64,000 nt of DNA from Haloprofundus marisrubri (GTDB lineage Archaea > Halobacteriota > Halobacteria > Halobacteriales > Haloferacaceae). The position numbers and the translations under genes were made by a program. The notes below the pieces were generated by a model. It made no database searches, had not been told where the DNA came from, and was given only the letters and a program-made list of their open reading frames with translations. The stretch lies in NCBI RefSeq assembly GCF_001469955.1, contig NZ_LOPU01000037.1, positions 1 through 64,000 of the forward strand. Direction: 5' to 3'. Numbering within the stretch: the first letter of the stretch is position 1; each line of letters opens with the position of its first letter. This document shows positions 41,779 through 50,245 of this stretch, in pieces.

Positions 41779-41943
41779 GTGTTCTACGAACGACTGACGG
41801 TCCACATCGATGAGTGTCGACCGCGCCGGGTGAGTCTTGGACGACCTGAAGACGCCAACGGACCGTTTTCGACACCCGCTATCTCGGAGAGCGCGTAGCA
41901 CCACCGAGTCGTCGATGACATCTCGAAGCAGCGGAGTCGCCGC

Positions 41944-42474
41944 TCAGCGCTCTAACTCCGACGCCAGCAGACCGAACACGCGTAGGTCTACTCGCTGGCC
42001 GTCGACGAACTCGTGTTCGCGCAGCACGCCTTCTTCGTGAAAGCCGAGTTTTTCGAGGACTCGCACAGATGCCGTGTTCGACGTGACGACCTGCGCGGTG
42101 AGCTTTTCGAGACGGCGCTCTTCGAAGGCGTAGCGCGCGAGCGCCCGGGCGGCGTCGGTCGCGTAGCCACGTCCCTGTGCCTCCGCCGTGACCCAGTAGC
42201 CGAGTTCGGCAACGCCGTTGCGCTCGTCGAGGTCGAAGAAGAAGACAAGGCCGACGGCGCGGTCCTCGGTTGCGACGACGAACGTCTCACCGTCGTCGCT
42301 GCCGACGACCGTCTCGAAATACTCCGTCGCCGACGAGAGATTCATCGGCCGGGCGTCGCCGAGGAGCCGACGAAAGATAGGGTCGTTGCGGTGCCGAGCG
42401 ATGAACTCGCGGTCTTCGCGTTCGACCGTGCGGAGTTCGACGTGGTCACCGACGAGAAAGACGGGGCCGGGCAT
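41944..42474 (-). CDS. GNAT N-acetyltransferase (RimJ/RimL-like)
   Basis: A 176-residue acetyltransferase. The acetyl-CoA motif is ELGYWVTAEAQGRGYATDAARAL (near residues 95-117, G-R-G-Y-A) with NTASVRVLEKLGF in motif B. This is the RimJ/RimL-type layout that acetylates protein N-termini or other amines. Substrate not determined. Start at 42474 (MPGPVFLVG) is preferred. Confidence 0.9.
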   Translation of the reverse strand: MPGPVFLVGDHVELRTVEREDREFIARHRNDPIFRRLLGDARPMNLSSATEYFETVVGSDDGETFVVATEDRAVGLVFFFDLDERNGVAELGYWVTAEAQGRGYATDAARALARYAFEERRLEKLTAQVVTSNTASVRVLEKLGFHEEGVLREHEFVDGQRVDLRVFGLLASELER

Positions 42475-42536
42475 GACTGAACGTCCACGCGACGGGGGAA
42501 AGTACCGTCGGCCGTTCGAGAACTGTGTGTTCTGTC

Positions 42537-43064
42537 TCAGAGGTACGGAAGGACGACGAAGTACAGAAGCGCCAACAGCGTCTCGAACGAGAGCGTGCCG
42601 AGCGCCGACAGCACGACGAAGTTCCGAGGACGCATCTCCGAGAAGCCTGCCGGAACGGTGAGCATCCCGCGTGTGAACGGCAGCGTGTTGCTCACGGGGA
42701 CGACGATGGGACCCCAGCGGTCGAACCAGCCGTCGAACTTGTCGAGACGCTCCTCGCTGACTCGGAACCAGCGCTTCTGCAACAGGTACTCGCGGCCGCC
42801 GCGTTTGGCGACCATGAACAGCGCGAGTTGCCCCACCGTCGCGCCGAGAACGGCGATGCTGATGATGACAATCGCCGTCTCGATGGAGGCACCGAAGACG
42901 AAAATCGCGCCGGGAACGACCAGTTCGCTCGGCATGAAGTACATCAGCATCGCGCCTTCGAGGACGAAGATACCAAGGAGTAAGAGAAACGCGAACTCGG
43001 AGTCGAGCAGGTCCTGCAACATCGAGGGGACCTCGAAGTTGGCCTGAAGCAGCAGGCTCAGCAT
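42537..43064 (-). CDS. DedA family membrane protein
   Basis: A 175-residue SNARE-associated/DedA protein with four or five hydrophobic segments. Family marks are YFMPSELVVPGAIFVFG (about residues 42-58) in place of the E-x-x-x-P-x-P-G pattern, FDGWFDRWGPIVVPVSNTLPFTRGML (near 112-137, the R-x-x-P-x-x-R-loop homologue) and the following PAGFSEM. DedA proteins are linked to lipid flipping and membrane homeostasis. The start at 43064 is supported by TATA-like GATAAATG about 24-31 bases upstream. Confidence 0.85.
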   Translation of the reverse strand: MLSLLLQANFEVPSMLQDLLDSEFAFLLLLGIFVLEGAMLMYFMPSELVVPGAIFVFGASIETAIVIISIAVLGATVGQLALFMVAKRGGREYLLQKRWFRVSEERLDKFDGWFDRWGPIVVPVSNTLPFTRGMLTVPAGFSEMRPRNFVVLSALGTLSFETLLALLYFVVLPYL

Positions 43065-43169
43065 GTACAGAACGTCCGTCGTTACAGCATTTATCGTTTT
43101 GGCCCTGACAGAGAACCGCACGCACGGCGGGAACGACGTGACTTTGGACCCGCCGACCGTACGGGGGGT

Positions 43170-44150
43170 ATGACCCGTACGAAGCGCCCCCGTCGGCTTC
43201 GACGCGACGGCGTTCGCGGCCTCGTCAGCGAGAACCGAGTCTCCGCGTCGGACCTCATCGCCCCCGTCTTCGTCGACGCGACGACCGACGAACGAATCCC
43301 CATCGACTCGATGCCGGGCCACGAACGCGTCCCCGTCTCCGAGGCAGTAGACCGGGTCGAAGAGGTGCTCGAAACCGGCGTCGAAGCCGTGATGCTGTTC
43401 GGGATTCCCGAGTCGAAAGACGAACGCGGCACGCGCGCGTGGGCCGAAGACGGCGTCGTCCAGCGAGCCACCCGTGACATCGTCGCCGAGACGGACGCGT
43501 ACGTCATCACCGACGTCTGTCTCTGCGAGTACACCGACCACGGCCACTGCGGCGTTCTGGAAGACCACGCGGCCGACGACCCGAACCTCACGGTCAAGAA
43601 CGACGAGACCTTGGAACTACTGGGGAAAATCGCCGTTTCGCACGCCGAAGCGGGCGCGCAGATGGTCGCGCCGTCGTCGATGACCGACGGGATGGTCGGC
43701 GCGATTCGGGGTGCGCTCGACGACGCCGGATTCGAGGGACTGCCGGTCATGAGTTACGCCGCGAAGTACCAGAGCGCCTTCTACGGGCCGTTCCGCGACG
43801 CCGCCGACGGTGCGCCGGCGTTCGGCGACAGACGACACTACCAGATGGACCCCGCGAATTCCAGAGAAGCACTCCGTGAAGTTCGACTCGACGTCGAACA
43901 GGGCGCGGACGTGTTGATGGTCAAACCCGCTCTTCCCTACCTCGATATCGTCAGCGCGATTCGCCGCGAGTTCGACCACCCAGTCGCCGCCTACAACGTC
44001 TCCGGCGAGTACGCGATGCTGCACGCCGCCGCCGAGAAAGGCTGGCTGGAGTTAGATGAGGTGGCGATGGAGTCGCTCGTCTCGATGAAGCGCGCGGGTG
44101 CGGACCTCATCCTCACGTACTTCGCAGAGCAGGTCGCCGACCGTCTGTAA
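43170..44150 (+). CDS. hemB: Delta-aminolevulinic acid dehydratase (porphobilinogen synthase)
   Basis: A 326-residue HemB that condenses two 5-aminolevulinate molecules to porphobilinogen. Zinc-ligand cysteines 117, 119 and 127 in DVCLCEYTDHGHCG mark the zinc-dependent type. The catalytic lysines are Lys199 (SYAAKYQSAFYGPFRDA) and Lys252 (MVKPALPY). The Mg-binding sequences are also typical. Start at 43170 (MTRTKRPRRLRRD). The remaining pathway enzymes lie further along the window. Confidence 0.97.
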   Translation: MTRTKRPRRLRRDGVRGLVSENRVSASDLIAPVFVDATTDERIPIDSMPGHERVPVSEAVDRVEEVLETGVEAVMLFGIPESKDERGTRAWAEDGVVQRATRDIVAETDAYVITDVCLCEYTDHGHCGVLEDHAADDPNLTVKNDETLELLGKIAVSHAEAGAQMVAPSSMTDGMVGAIRGALDDAGFEGLPVMSYAAKYQSAFYGPFRDAADGAPAFGDRRHYQMDPANSREALREVRLDVEQGADVLMVKPALPYLDIVSAIRREFDHPVAAYNVSGEYAMLHAAAEKGWLELDEVAMESLVSMKRAGADLILTYFAEQVADRL

Positions 44151-44474
44151 GGCCGTTCGTCGGCCACAACCCTCGGTGCGCGCGCCGGTTTTCGACCGAA
44201 TTACCCGATTTTCGACCCGACAATCGTCCACATCCGCGGCAACATTTGTCGAACCAGTGCGAAGAATATGACCTTATACAACTGGTATTCGATATTAAAG
44301 CGACCGTATGGCCATTTAGGACCCTTGAAAATTGTGTTTTCTAACGCTAACGCTTATACCATAGCATTCCGTGACCATCTGACGTGATTAAGAGCACTAA
44401 TCGCCACGTAATCGGGAGAATCGTGAACGAATGTCCACACCTATCGCTGCAGAATTCGGGGGTGACGAACTGAT
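44151..44474. other. 324-bp intergenic region upstream of amt
   Basis: No gene is supported here. It carries two copies of TTTTCGACC at 44189-44197 and 44209-44217 (exactly 20 bp apart, within longer near-identical stretches), AT-rich DNA from about 44265 to 44365, the tandem CTAACG CTAACG (44341-44352) and the TATA box for amt. The predicted leader from about 44385 to 44474 contains an ATG at 44431 in another frame. The paired elements may serve nitrogen regulation. Confidence 0.6.
44352..44360 (+). promoter_or_regulatory. TATA box for amt-glnK
   Basis: GCTTATACC is preceded by tandem CTAACG and would place the transcription start near 44385, leaving a leader of about 90 bases before amt. 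A 5' leader of this size is unusual in a leaderless genome. Confidence 0.5.
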
Positions 44475-45806
44475 ATGGAGGCGTTGTTACAGACCGACCT
44501 CTCGGCGGTCGTCGAGGGAGTCAACATGCTGTGGGTCCTCACGGTCACGTTCCTCATCTTCTTCATGCACGCGGGCTTCGCTATGCTGGAGGCCGGACAG
44601 GTTCGCTCGAAGAACGTCGCCAACCAGTTGACGAAGAACCTGCTGACGTGGAGCGTCGGCGTCATCGTCTTCTTCCTCGTCGGCGCGGGCGTCTCGAACC
44701 TCGTCGGCGGAACCGGGTTCGCCGAGTCGTTCGCCTACATCAACGGCGGTTCGGCCGCGTGGGTGAGTTGGCTGTTCGGTGCAGTGTTCGCCATGACCGC
44801 CGCCACCATCGTTTCGGGGGCCGTCGCCGGTCGCGCGAAACTCCGCGCGTACGTTACGTACACCATCCTGCTCGCGGGCGTCATCTACCCCGTCGTCGTC
44901 GGCTTCACGTGGGCGGGCGGCTTCCTCGCCGAGATGGGCTTTCACGACTTCGCGGGCGGCATGATTGTCCACGGGATGGGCGGCATCGCCGGCCTCACCG
45001 CGGCGTGGGTCATCGGCCCGCGCATGGACCGCTTCAACGACGACGGCACGGCCAACGTCATCCCCGGTCACTCGCTGTCCTTTGCGGTGCTGGGCACGCT
45101 CATCCTCGCGTTCGGTTGGTACGGCTTCAACGTCGGCACCGCCGCCGCGCCGCTGGCGGAAGGTGGCACGGAACTCGCTGACTTCGCGTACGTCGGCCGC
45201 GTCGCACTCGTCACGACGCTCGGCATGGCTGCCGGCGCAATCGGCGCTGCGGGCGTTGCGCTTCTGAAGACGGGCAAAGTCGACACGCTGTACGTCGCCA
45301 ACGGCCTGCTCGCCGGTCTGGTGGGCATCACCGCCGTCGCCGACGCCATCGTCTGGCCCGGTGCGCTCGTGCTCGGCCTGCTCGCCGGTGCGCAGCTACC
45401 CATCGTCTTCGAGTTCGTCGAGAAACGCCTCAGAATCGACGACGTCTGTGCGGTGTTCCCCGTCCACGGCTCCGCGGGTATCATGGGTGCGGTCCTGTTC
45501 CCGTTCTTCGCCGTCGACGGCTTCTCCGTGGGTCAACTCGTGACGCAGGTTATCGGCGTCGGCGTTATCGGCCTGTGGACCGTCGCCGCGACGGTTGTCG
45601 TCTTCGGCGCGATTCGCGCTCTCGGCGAGGCTCGCGTCACGCCCGCACACGAGCGTGAGGGTCTCGACACCTCCGAACACGGCGTCGACACCTACCCCGA
45701 GTTCGGCCAGCCCGACGGTGCTGTCGCCGACGGGGCGGGCGTCCGTACCGACGGAGGAGTTACCGGTACGCGCGTCGAACGCACCAACAACGGTGAGAAC
45801 GAATGA
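44475..45806 (+). CDS. amt: Ammonium transporter Amt
   Basis: A 443-residue Amt/Rh channel with eleven hydrophobic helices. Signature stretches are [19 protein letters not shown] (near residues 31-49), [22 protein letters not shown] (the first pore His) and [17 protein letters not shown] (the second pore His). The C-terminal tail (about 395-443) is charged and would contact GlnK. It takes up ammonium/ammonia under nitrogen limitation. The stop overlaps the glnK start by four bases (ATGA, 45803-45806). Confidence 0.97.
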   Translation: MEALLQTDLSAVVEGVNMLWVLTVTFLIFFMHAGFAMLEAGQVRSKNVANQLTKNLLTWSVGVIVFFLVGAGVSNLVGGTGFAESFAYINGGSAAWVSWLFGAVFAMTAATIVSGAVAGRAKLRAYVTYTILLAGVIYPVVVGFTWAGGFLAEMGFHDFAGGMIVHGMGGIAGLTAAWVIGPRMDRFNDDGTANVIPGHSLSFAVLGTLILAFGWYGFNVGTAAAPLAEGGTELADFAYVGRVALVTTLGMAAGAIGAAGVALLKTGKVDTLYVANGLLAGLVGITAVADAIVWPGALVLGLLAGAQLPIVFEFVEKRLRIDDVCAVFPVHGSAGIMGAVLFPFFAVDGFSVGQLVTQVIGVGVIGLWTVAATVVVFGAIRALGEARVTPAHEREGLDTSEHGVDTYPEFGQPDGAVADGAGVRTDGGVTGTRVERTNNGENE

Positions 45807-46171
45807 GCAGCGAACTTCCGAACGACGGCGGAATCAAGATGGTCGTCGCCATCATCCGCCCCGACAAACTCGGTGACGTGAAGAAAGGACTCGCCGCCGC
45901 CGGCGCGCCGTCGCTGACGGTGACGAACGTCTCCGGCCGTGGGTCACAGCCGGCGAAAAAAGGCCAGTGGCGCGGCGAGGAGTACACCGTCGACCTCCAC
46001 CAGAAGGTGAAAGTCGAGTGCGTCGTCGCCGACATCCCCGCCGAAGACGTCGTCAGCGCGATTCGAGAGGCCGCGAACACCGGCGAACCCGGTGACGGGA
46101 AGATATTCGTGCTCCCCGTCGAGAGCGCCACGCAGGTCCGCACCGGCAACGAAGGCCCCGACGCGGTCTGA
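45803..46171 (+). CDS. glnK: Nitrogen regulatory protein P-II (GlnK)
   Basis: A 122-residue PII protein that binds ATP/ADP and 2-oxoglutarate and blocks Amt. The T-loop reads [20 protein letters not shown] with Tyr61 at the position of the modifiable residue. The B-loop is [18 protein letters not shown]. An N-terminal extension of about 12 residues ([10 protein letters not shown]) is present. Translation-coupled to amt. Confidence 0.96.
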   Translation: MSSELPNDGGIKMVVAIIRPDKLGDVKKGLAAAGAPSLTVTNVSGRGSQPAKKGQWRGEEYTVDLHQKVKVECVVADIPAEDVVSAIREAANTGEPGDGKIFVLPVESATQVRTGNEGPDAV

Positions 46172-46185
46172 GCGGGCGTCTCTCG

Positions 46186-46212
46186 GTTTCCTTCATCTCT
46201 CGTTTCGTTTTA
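46186..46212 (+). terminator. T/C-rich tract after amt-glnK
   Basis: A plus-strand pyrimidine-rich stretch ending GTTTCGTTTTA lies 15-40 bases after the glnK stop, before the convergent small gene. Consistent with haloarchaeal termination. Confidence 0.4.
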
Positions 46213-46239
46213 GGCGTACTCGACGCCTGAGCGGTGGCG

Positions 46240-46377
46240 CTACACGTAGCTGAAGACGAACAGGCAGAGGAACGCTATCAGGAGGAGTCCGAACAGGACG
46301 CCGACCGTTTTGAAGCGACTGCCCGGTTCGGTCGCTCCGCGGATTTCCAGTCCCATATCCATATCCATGGCCGTCAT
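46240..46377 (-). CDS. Small single-helix membrane protein (45 aa)
   Basis: A 45-residue ORF, MTAMDMDMGLEIRG followed by a short charged stretch and one hydrophobic helix VGVLFGLLLIAFLCLFVF, ending SYV. The Asp/Met repetition at the N-terminus is odd. An internal start at 46368 (MDMDMGLE) is possible. Codon use and the clean amphipathic architecture suggest a real gene. Convergent with glnK. Confidence 0.6.
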   Translation of the reverse strand: MTAMDMDMGLEIRGATEPGSRFKTVGVLFGLLLIAFLCLFVFSYV

Positions 46378-46471
46378 TCGTCAGGCTGCTGATAAATGAC
46401 TTCTAGGCAACGAGTTTCGCCGAGAGAGAAACCCCGAAGCGCTCATGGGGCGAGTGGTCGTACACGCTGCT

Positions 46472-46648
46472 ATGCCTTCGAAAGCGAAGAAAGCCCTGTT
46501 CGGACTCGTTGCACTGTTCGTCGTCGCCTCCGTCGCCCACTACGCGCTGTTCGGGTCGTTCCCGTTCGGCAAACCGCAGATGATGGACGACGAGGACGCC
46601 GAGACAGAGGAGAGCGAGGCCGACGCGGAAGCAGACGCCGCGCAGTAA
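46472..46648 (+). CDS. Small membrane protein with acidic tail (58 aa)
   Basis: A 58-residue protein starting MPSKAKKALFGLVALFVVAS with one helix (residues 8-30), then FGKPQMMDDEDAETEESEADAEADAAQ. The positively charged start and negative tail favour an N-in orientation. An upstream in-frame start at 46445 would add nine residues (MGRVVVHAA). Unknown function. Confidence 0.65.
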   Translation: MPSKAKKALFGLVALFVVASVAHYALFGSFPFGKPQMMDDEDAETEESEADAEADAAQ

Positions 46649-46709
46649 TCAACGCGACACCGTCGGCGACTCAGTAACTACTTTTTCGCCAGCGTTCGAA
46701 CCGCGAGAC

Positions 46710-46811
46710 ATGAACACGTCGGGACAGACCGGTGCGGATGCACCGTTGACAGGGAAGACGTTCACAGAGCAGACGACGATTCGCACGCACGCGGGCGGAG
46801 GGAACCCGTGA
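46710..46811 (+). CDS. 33-residue ORF coupled to hemL
   Basis: A short frame [18 protein letters not shown] ending HAGGGNP whose stop overlaps the hemL GTG start (GTGA at 46808-46811). Composition is not Arg/Ser-rich like shadow frames, and TTTTTCG lies about 25-30 bases upstream as a weak TATA-like box. It may be a leader peptide or a conserved microprotein. Evidence is limited to frame and coupling. Confidence 0.45.
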   Translation: MNTSGQTGADAPLTGKTFTEQTTIRTHAGGGNP

Positions 46812-48145
46812 ACCACGAACGTTCCCGCGACCTGTACGGCCGGGCACTCTCGGTACTCTCCGGCGGCGTCAACTCCTCGGTGCGCGCGACGCGGCCGTAC
46901 CCGTTCTTCGTCGAACGCGGTGACGGCGGCCACGTTATCGACGCCGACGGCAACCGGTACGTGGACTACGTGATGGGGTATGGTCCGCTTCTGTACGGCC
47001 ACGACGCGCCAGAGCCGGTGCAGGCCGCGGTCCAAAAATACGCCAGCGCCGGACCGATGTACGGCGCGCCGACCGAGATAGAGGTCGAACACGCCGAGTT
47101 CGTCGCCCGACACGTCCCCTCCGTGGAGATGATTCGCTTCGTCAACTCGGGAACAGAGGCGACCGTCTCGGCGGTTCGCCTCGCCCGCGGGGCGACGGGT
47201 CGAAACAAAATCGTCATCATGCAGGGCGGTTACCACGGTGCTCAGGAGTCGACGCTCGTCGAAGGTGGTCCGGAGAACCCACACCCCTCCACGAGCGGTA
47301 TCCCCGAGTCGTTCGCCGAACACACCCTGCCCGTGCCGTTCAACGACGAGGAAGCCGTCGCCGAAGTGTTCGAAGAACACGGCGACGATATCGCAGGCGT
47401 GCTCGTCGAACCCATCTTAGCTAATATGGGCATCGTCGCGCCCGTCGACGGCTACCACGAAACCCTACGAGACCTCTGTGACGAACACGGGTCGCTTCTC
47501 ATCTTCGACGAGGTCATCACCGGCTTTCGGGTCGGGGGCCTCCAGTGCGCGCAGGGGAAGTTCGGCGTCACGCCCGACCTCACGACGTTCGGCAAAATCA
47601 TCGGCGGCGGCTTCCCCGTCGGCGCTATCGGCGGCCGCGCGGAGTTGATAGAACAGTTCAGTCCCAGCGGCGACGTGTTCCAGTCGGGGACGTTCTCGGG
47701 ACATCCGGTGACGATGGCCGCCGGCCACGAGTACCTGAAATACGCCGCCGAGAACGACGTGTACGAACACGTCAACCGACTGGGCGAGAAACTTCGCCGC
47801 GGCATCGCCGACATCTGCGAAGACCAAGCGCCCGAATACACCGTCGTCGGCAGCGACAGCATGTTCAAGACGGTGTTCACCCGCGAGGGGCCCGCCGACC
47901 TCGACGGGCAGTGCGAGGCCGGCTGTCAACAACGCGCCGACTGCCCGCGTTTCGACTACTGTCCGAAAACCGGTGCGGACGTGGCGAAAGCGGACACGGA
48001 ACGCTGGGAGCGCATCTTCTGGCAGGAGATGAAAGACCAAGGAGTGTTCCTCACGGCGAACCAGTTCGAGTCGCAGTTCGTCTGCTACGCGCACACCGAC
48101 GAGGACATCGAGGAGACGTTGGAAGCGTACAAAGAGGCGTTGTGA
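46808..48145 (+). CDS. hemL: Glutamate-1-semialdehyde 2,1-aminomutase
   Basis: A 445-residue PLP enzyme that makes 5-aminolevulinate in the C5 pathway. PLP-binding Lys263 lies in [14 protein letters not shown], with [17 protein letters not shown] (111-127) and [10 protein letters not shown] (232-241). An unusual Cys-rich insertion (C369, C373, C379, C385; [19 protein letters not shown]) lies between the [11 protein letters not shown] strand and the C-terminal domain. A GTG start at 46808 overlaps a 33-residue ORF. HemA, the preceding enzyme, is not in the window. Confidence 0.96.
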   Translation: MNHERSRDLYGRALSVLSGGVNSSVRATRPYPFFVERGDGGHVIDADGNRYVDYVMGYGPLLYGHDAPEPVQAAVQKYASAGPMYGAPTEIEVEHAEFVARHVPSVEMIRFVNSGTEATVSAVRLARGATGRNKIVIMQGGYHGAQESTLVEGGPENPHPSTSGIPESFAEHTLPVPFNDEEAVAEVFEEHGDDIAGVLVEPILANMGIVAPVDGYHETLRDLCDEHGSLLIFDEVITGFRVGGLQCAQGKFGVTPDLTTFGKIIGGGFPVGAIGGRAELIEQFSPSGDVFQSGTFSGHPVTMAAGHEYLKYAAENDVYEHVNRLGEKLRRGIADICEDQAPEYTVVGSDSMFKTVFTREGPADLDGQCEAGCQQRADCPRFDYCPKTGADVAKADTERWERIFWQEMKDQGVFLTANQFESQFVCYAHTDEDIEETLEAYKEAL

Positions 48146-48184
48146 GGAAATCCCAGTTAAGCCCAGCAGTCAGTCACGCCGGAT

Positions 48185-48373
48185 TCAGTTGTCGGCGATG
48201 TACGCGCTGGTAAGATACCCAGAGAGTCCAAACACGACGAAACCGGCTGCGAAGTACGTCACCGCGGATTGTGGCTGATTCGCTGGCCATCCAACTGTCG
48301 TTTCTACGACAAGCCTAAACAACAGGTAGAGCCCGCCAATCAAGGCGATATATTTGAAGAACAGTTTGTTCAT
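48185..48373 (-). CDS. Small two-helix membrane protein (62 aa)
   Basis: A 62-residue protein MNKLFFKYIALIGGLYLLF with two hydrophobic helices separated by a polar turn (PANQPQSAV), ending TSAYIADN. Its DNA is clearly lower in GC than neighbours, and the surrounding gap (48374-48466) is also AT-rich, so lateral gain is possible. Family not recognised. Confidence 0.7.
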   Translation of the reverse strand: MNKLFFKYIALIGGLYLLFRLVVETTVGWPANQPQSAVTYFAAGFVVFGLSGYLTSAYIADN

Positions 48374-48466
48374 ATCGGTAGACGTTATTTGTTGTCGCTT
48401 AGCTTATGATTTGTGAAATAGTGCGCTCGTTACCAGAGTAGACGAGTCTGAGTGAAACCCATACGC

Positions 48467-49486
48467 TCAGCGCTCGAATCTCGAAACGAGTTCGTCTCTC
48501 GACTCACGCCACGCGGCGACGATTCTATCCGATAACGGGTCCGACTCCCACGACTCTATCTCGTCGTTCTCGTCCAACCAGCCCACGGTTCGTTTCACTC
48601 CTTCTTCCCAGCCGATGGTCTGCTCGTGGTCCAAATCGCGTTTCGCCTTCGAGTTGTCGAAGACGGTGCTGTACTGGAAGTGGTCTCTGAGTCCACCCGT
48701 GCGCTCGGGTGCGACTTCGAAGAGCACGTCGGAGGGAACGTGGACCAACTCGGGGTCGGGTGCGTCGAGGGCGGCGGCCACACCCCGATGGTACTCGTTC
48801 CACGTCAGATGCTCCTCGGCGGTGACGTGGTAGGCTTCGCCCTCGACGACGGACCCCTTCGCTTCCACTGCAGCGACGAAACTCCGGGCCACGTCGTCGC
48901 GGTGACACGGTGCCCAGACGGAGGTGCCGTCGCCGTGAACGACGACCGGTTTTCCCGCACGAATACGGTCGATGTAGCTCGTCCGGTCGCCGAGCGAGTG
49001 GATGAGCCGACCACCTTCGCCGTAGGTGTGCCACGGGCGAAGCACGACGGCCGGAAAGCCCGACTCCTCGTACGCCTCGAAGAACACGTCCTCTGCGGCG
49101 GCTTTCTCTCTCCCGTAGTCGCTCGTCGGCGGCTGTCGCGGCGTCTCCTCGGTCAGCGGCATCCGTGAAACCGGTCGGGAGTAGACGTCGATAGTCGAGC
49201 AGAAGACGTAGCGGTCGACGGAGTCCGAAAAGGCTCGAACGGCGCTCTCGGCGTCGTCGGGAGAGAAACAAACCATGTCGACGACGGCGTCGAACTCGCG
49301 GCCGCCGAGTTGCTCTTCGAACTTCTCGTACTCGGTTCGGTCGCCGCGAATCACGGAGACCGAATCGGGTATCTGGGCGTCGGTTTCGCCGCGGTTGTAC
49401 AGCGTCACGTCGTGGCCGGCGGCGACGAGTTGGCGCGTAATTGCGGTGCTGATGAGACCGGTGCCGCCGACGATGAGTACGTCCAT
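48467..49486 (-). CDS. NAD-dependent epimerase/dehydratase (extended SDR)
   Basis: A 339-residue Rossmann protein. Motif VGGTGLISTAITRQL (residues 6-20, Gly-x-x-Gly-x-x-x form GGTGLIS), then NRGETDAQ, SDYGREKAAAEDV (Tyr-x3-Lys active site, near residues 129-133) and RPWHTYGEGGRL. The W-N-E-Y stretch late in the protein is shared with plant chloroplast stem-loop binding protein relatives. Substrate unknown. Single gene, divergent to the membrane gene at 49616. Confidence 0.88.
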   Translation of the reverse strand: MDVLIVGGTGLISTAITRQLVAAGHDVTLYNRGETDAQIPDSVSVIRGDRTEYEKFEEQLGGREFDAVVDMVCFSPDDAESAVRAFSDSVDRYVFCSTIDVYSRPVSRMPLTEETPRQPPTSDYGREKAAAEDVFFEAYEESGFPAVVLRPWHTYGEGGRLIHSLGDRTSYIDRIRAGKPVVVHGDGTSVWAPCHRDDVARSFVAAVEAKGSVVEGEAYHVTAEEHLTWNEYHRGVAAALDAPDPELVHVPSDVLFEVAPERTGGLRDHFQYSTVFDNSKAKRDLDHEQTIGWEEGVKRTVGWLDENDEIESWESDPLSDRIVAAWRESRDELVSRFER

Positions 49487-49615
49487 AGCGAGTCGTCTCT
49501 CCGCGTGCCGAAGAATCCGCGGTCGAGGGCAAACGGGACGTGATGTACAGAACTGTTCGTCGATGCACCGACGTGGCGGACGAGATTTATCCCCGAAGCC
49601 GCGCTACTGTCGCGT

Positions 49616-50170
49616 ATGAGCCCTCCCACCGACGAACCGACGACCAACCGAGACACCCGAATCGACGGGCCGACACCGACCAACGGGCCGAGTGGGTCGA
49701 ACGGCCGAACCGACTCGGCGGGGTCGACCACCGAGAGCGTTCGCCGTATCCTCGACGAGTATCTCCCGTCCGCATCGGTCGACTCGAACTGGTGGTACTG
49801 GATAGCCGCAGTCCCCGCGCTGCTCGTCGTCTCGCTCGGCTTCGGCGTGAGCGCCTTCTTCCTCGCATTGCTGGGCGTCGGCCTCGACATCGCGGGCTTC
49901 ATGGGCCTCGCGTCGGCAGGTTTCGGCCTGCTGTTCTTCGTCGTCGCCTCGCTTCTGGTGCTCGTGAGCTTCGTCGTCGCGGTGCTGTTCCCGGTGGCGA
50001 TGTACGTCGACGCCCGCGCCGTCGAGGATGCCGACTTGGGCTGGAACCCCGACCCCGTGCTGTACTTCCTCGGCGCGGTGTTCGCCGTCGTGGCGACGAA
50101 CTTCCTGTTGAGCGTCCCGCTGTCGGTGTACTACCTCTACAAGCGCCACGGCGCTCTCGGGCGGCCGTGA
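49616..50170 (+). CDS. Membrane protein of unknown function (184 aa)
   Basis: A protein with an acidic/Thr-rich cytoplasmic N-terminus of about 55 residues (MSPPTDEPTTNRDTRI), then three or four hydrophobic helices and a short basic tail (YYLYKRHGALGRP). The pattern N-x-W-Y-W then helices resembles haloarchaeal DUF-type proteins, but I do not name it. Precedes hemC by 76 bases. Confidence 0.72.
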   Translation: MSPPTDEPTTNRDTRIDGPTPTNGPSGSNGRTDSAGSTTESVRRILDEYLPSASVDSNWWYWIAAVPALLVVSLGFGVSAFFLALLGVGLDIAGFMGLASAGFGLLFFVVASLLVLVSFVVAVLFPVAMYVDARAVEDADLGWNPDPVLYFLGAVFAVVATNFLLSVPLSVYYLYKRHGALGRP

Positions 50171-50245
50171 GTGTGAGAAACACCCGTCGAACCGTCCGCA
50201 GGCGGAACTGAAGCCCTTTTCAGGGTCCGACGCCCACCGACGCAC

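Noticed and set aside
44431-44631. Possible alternative start or frameshift at the amt N-terminus
   Set aside because: The Amt start at 44475 gives a normal N-terminus; the other frame turns Arg/Ser-rich.
46710-46811. hemL beginning upstream at the 33-residue ORF
   Set aside because: The ORF is in another frame and ends at the hemL GTG start; it is listed separately as a low-confidence ORF.
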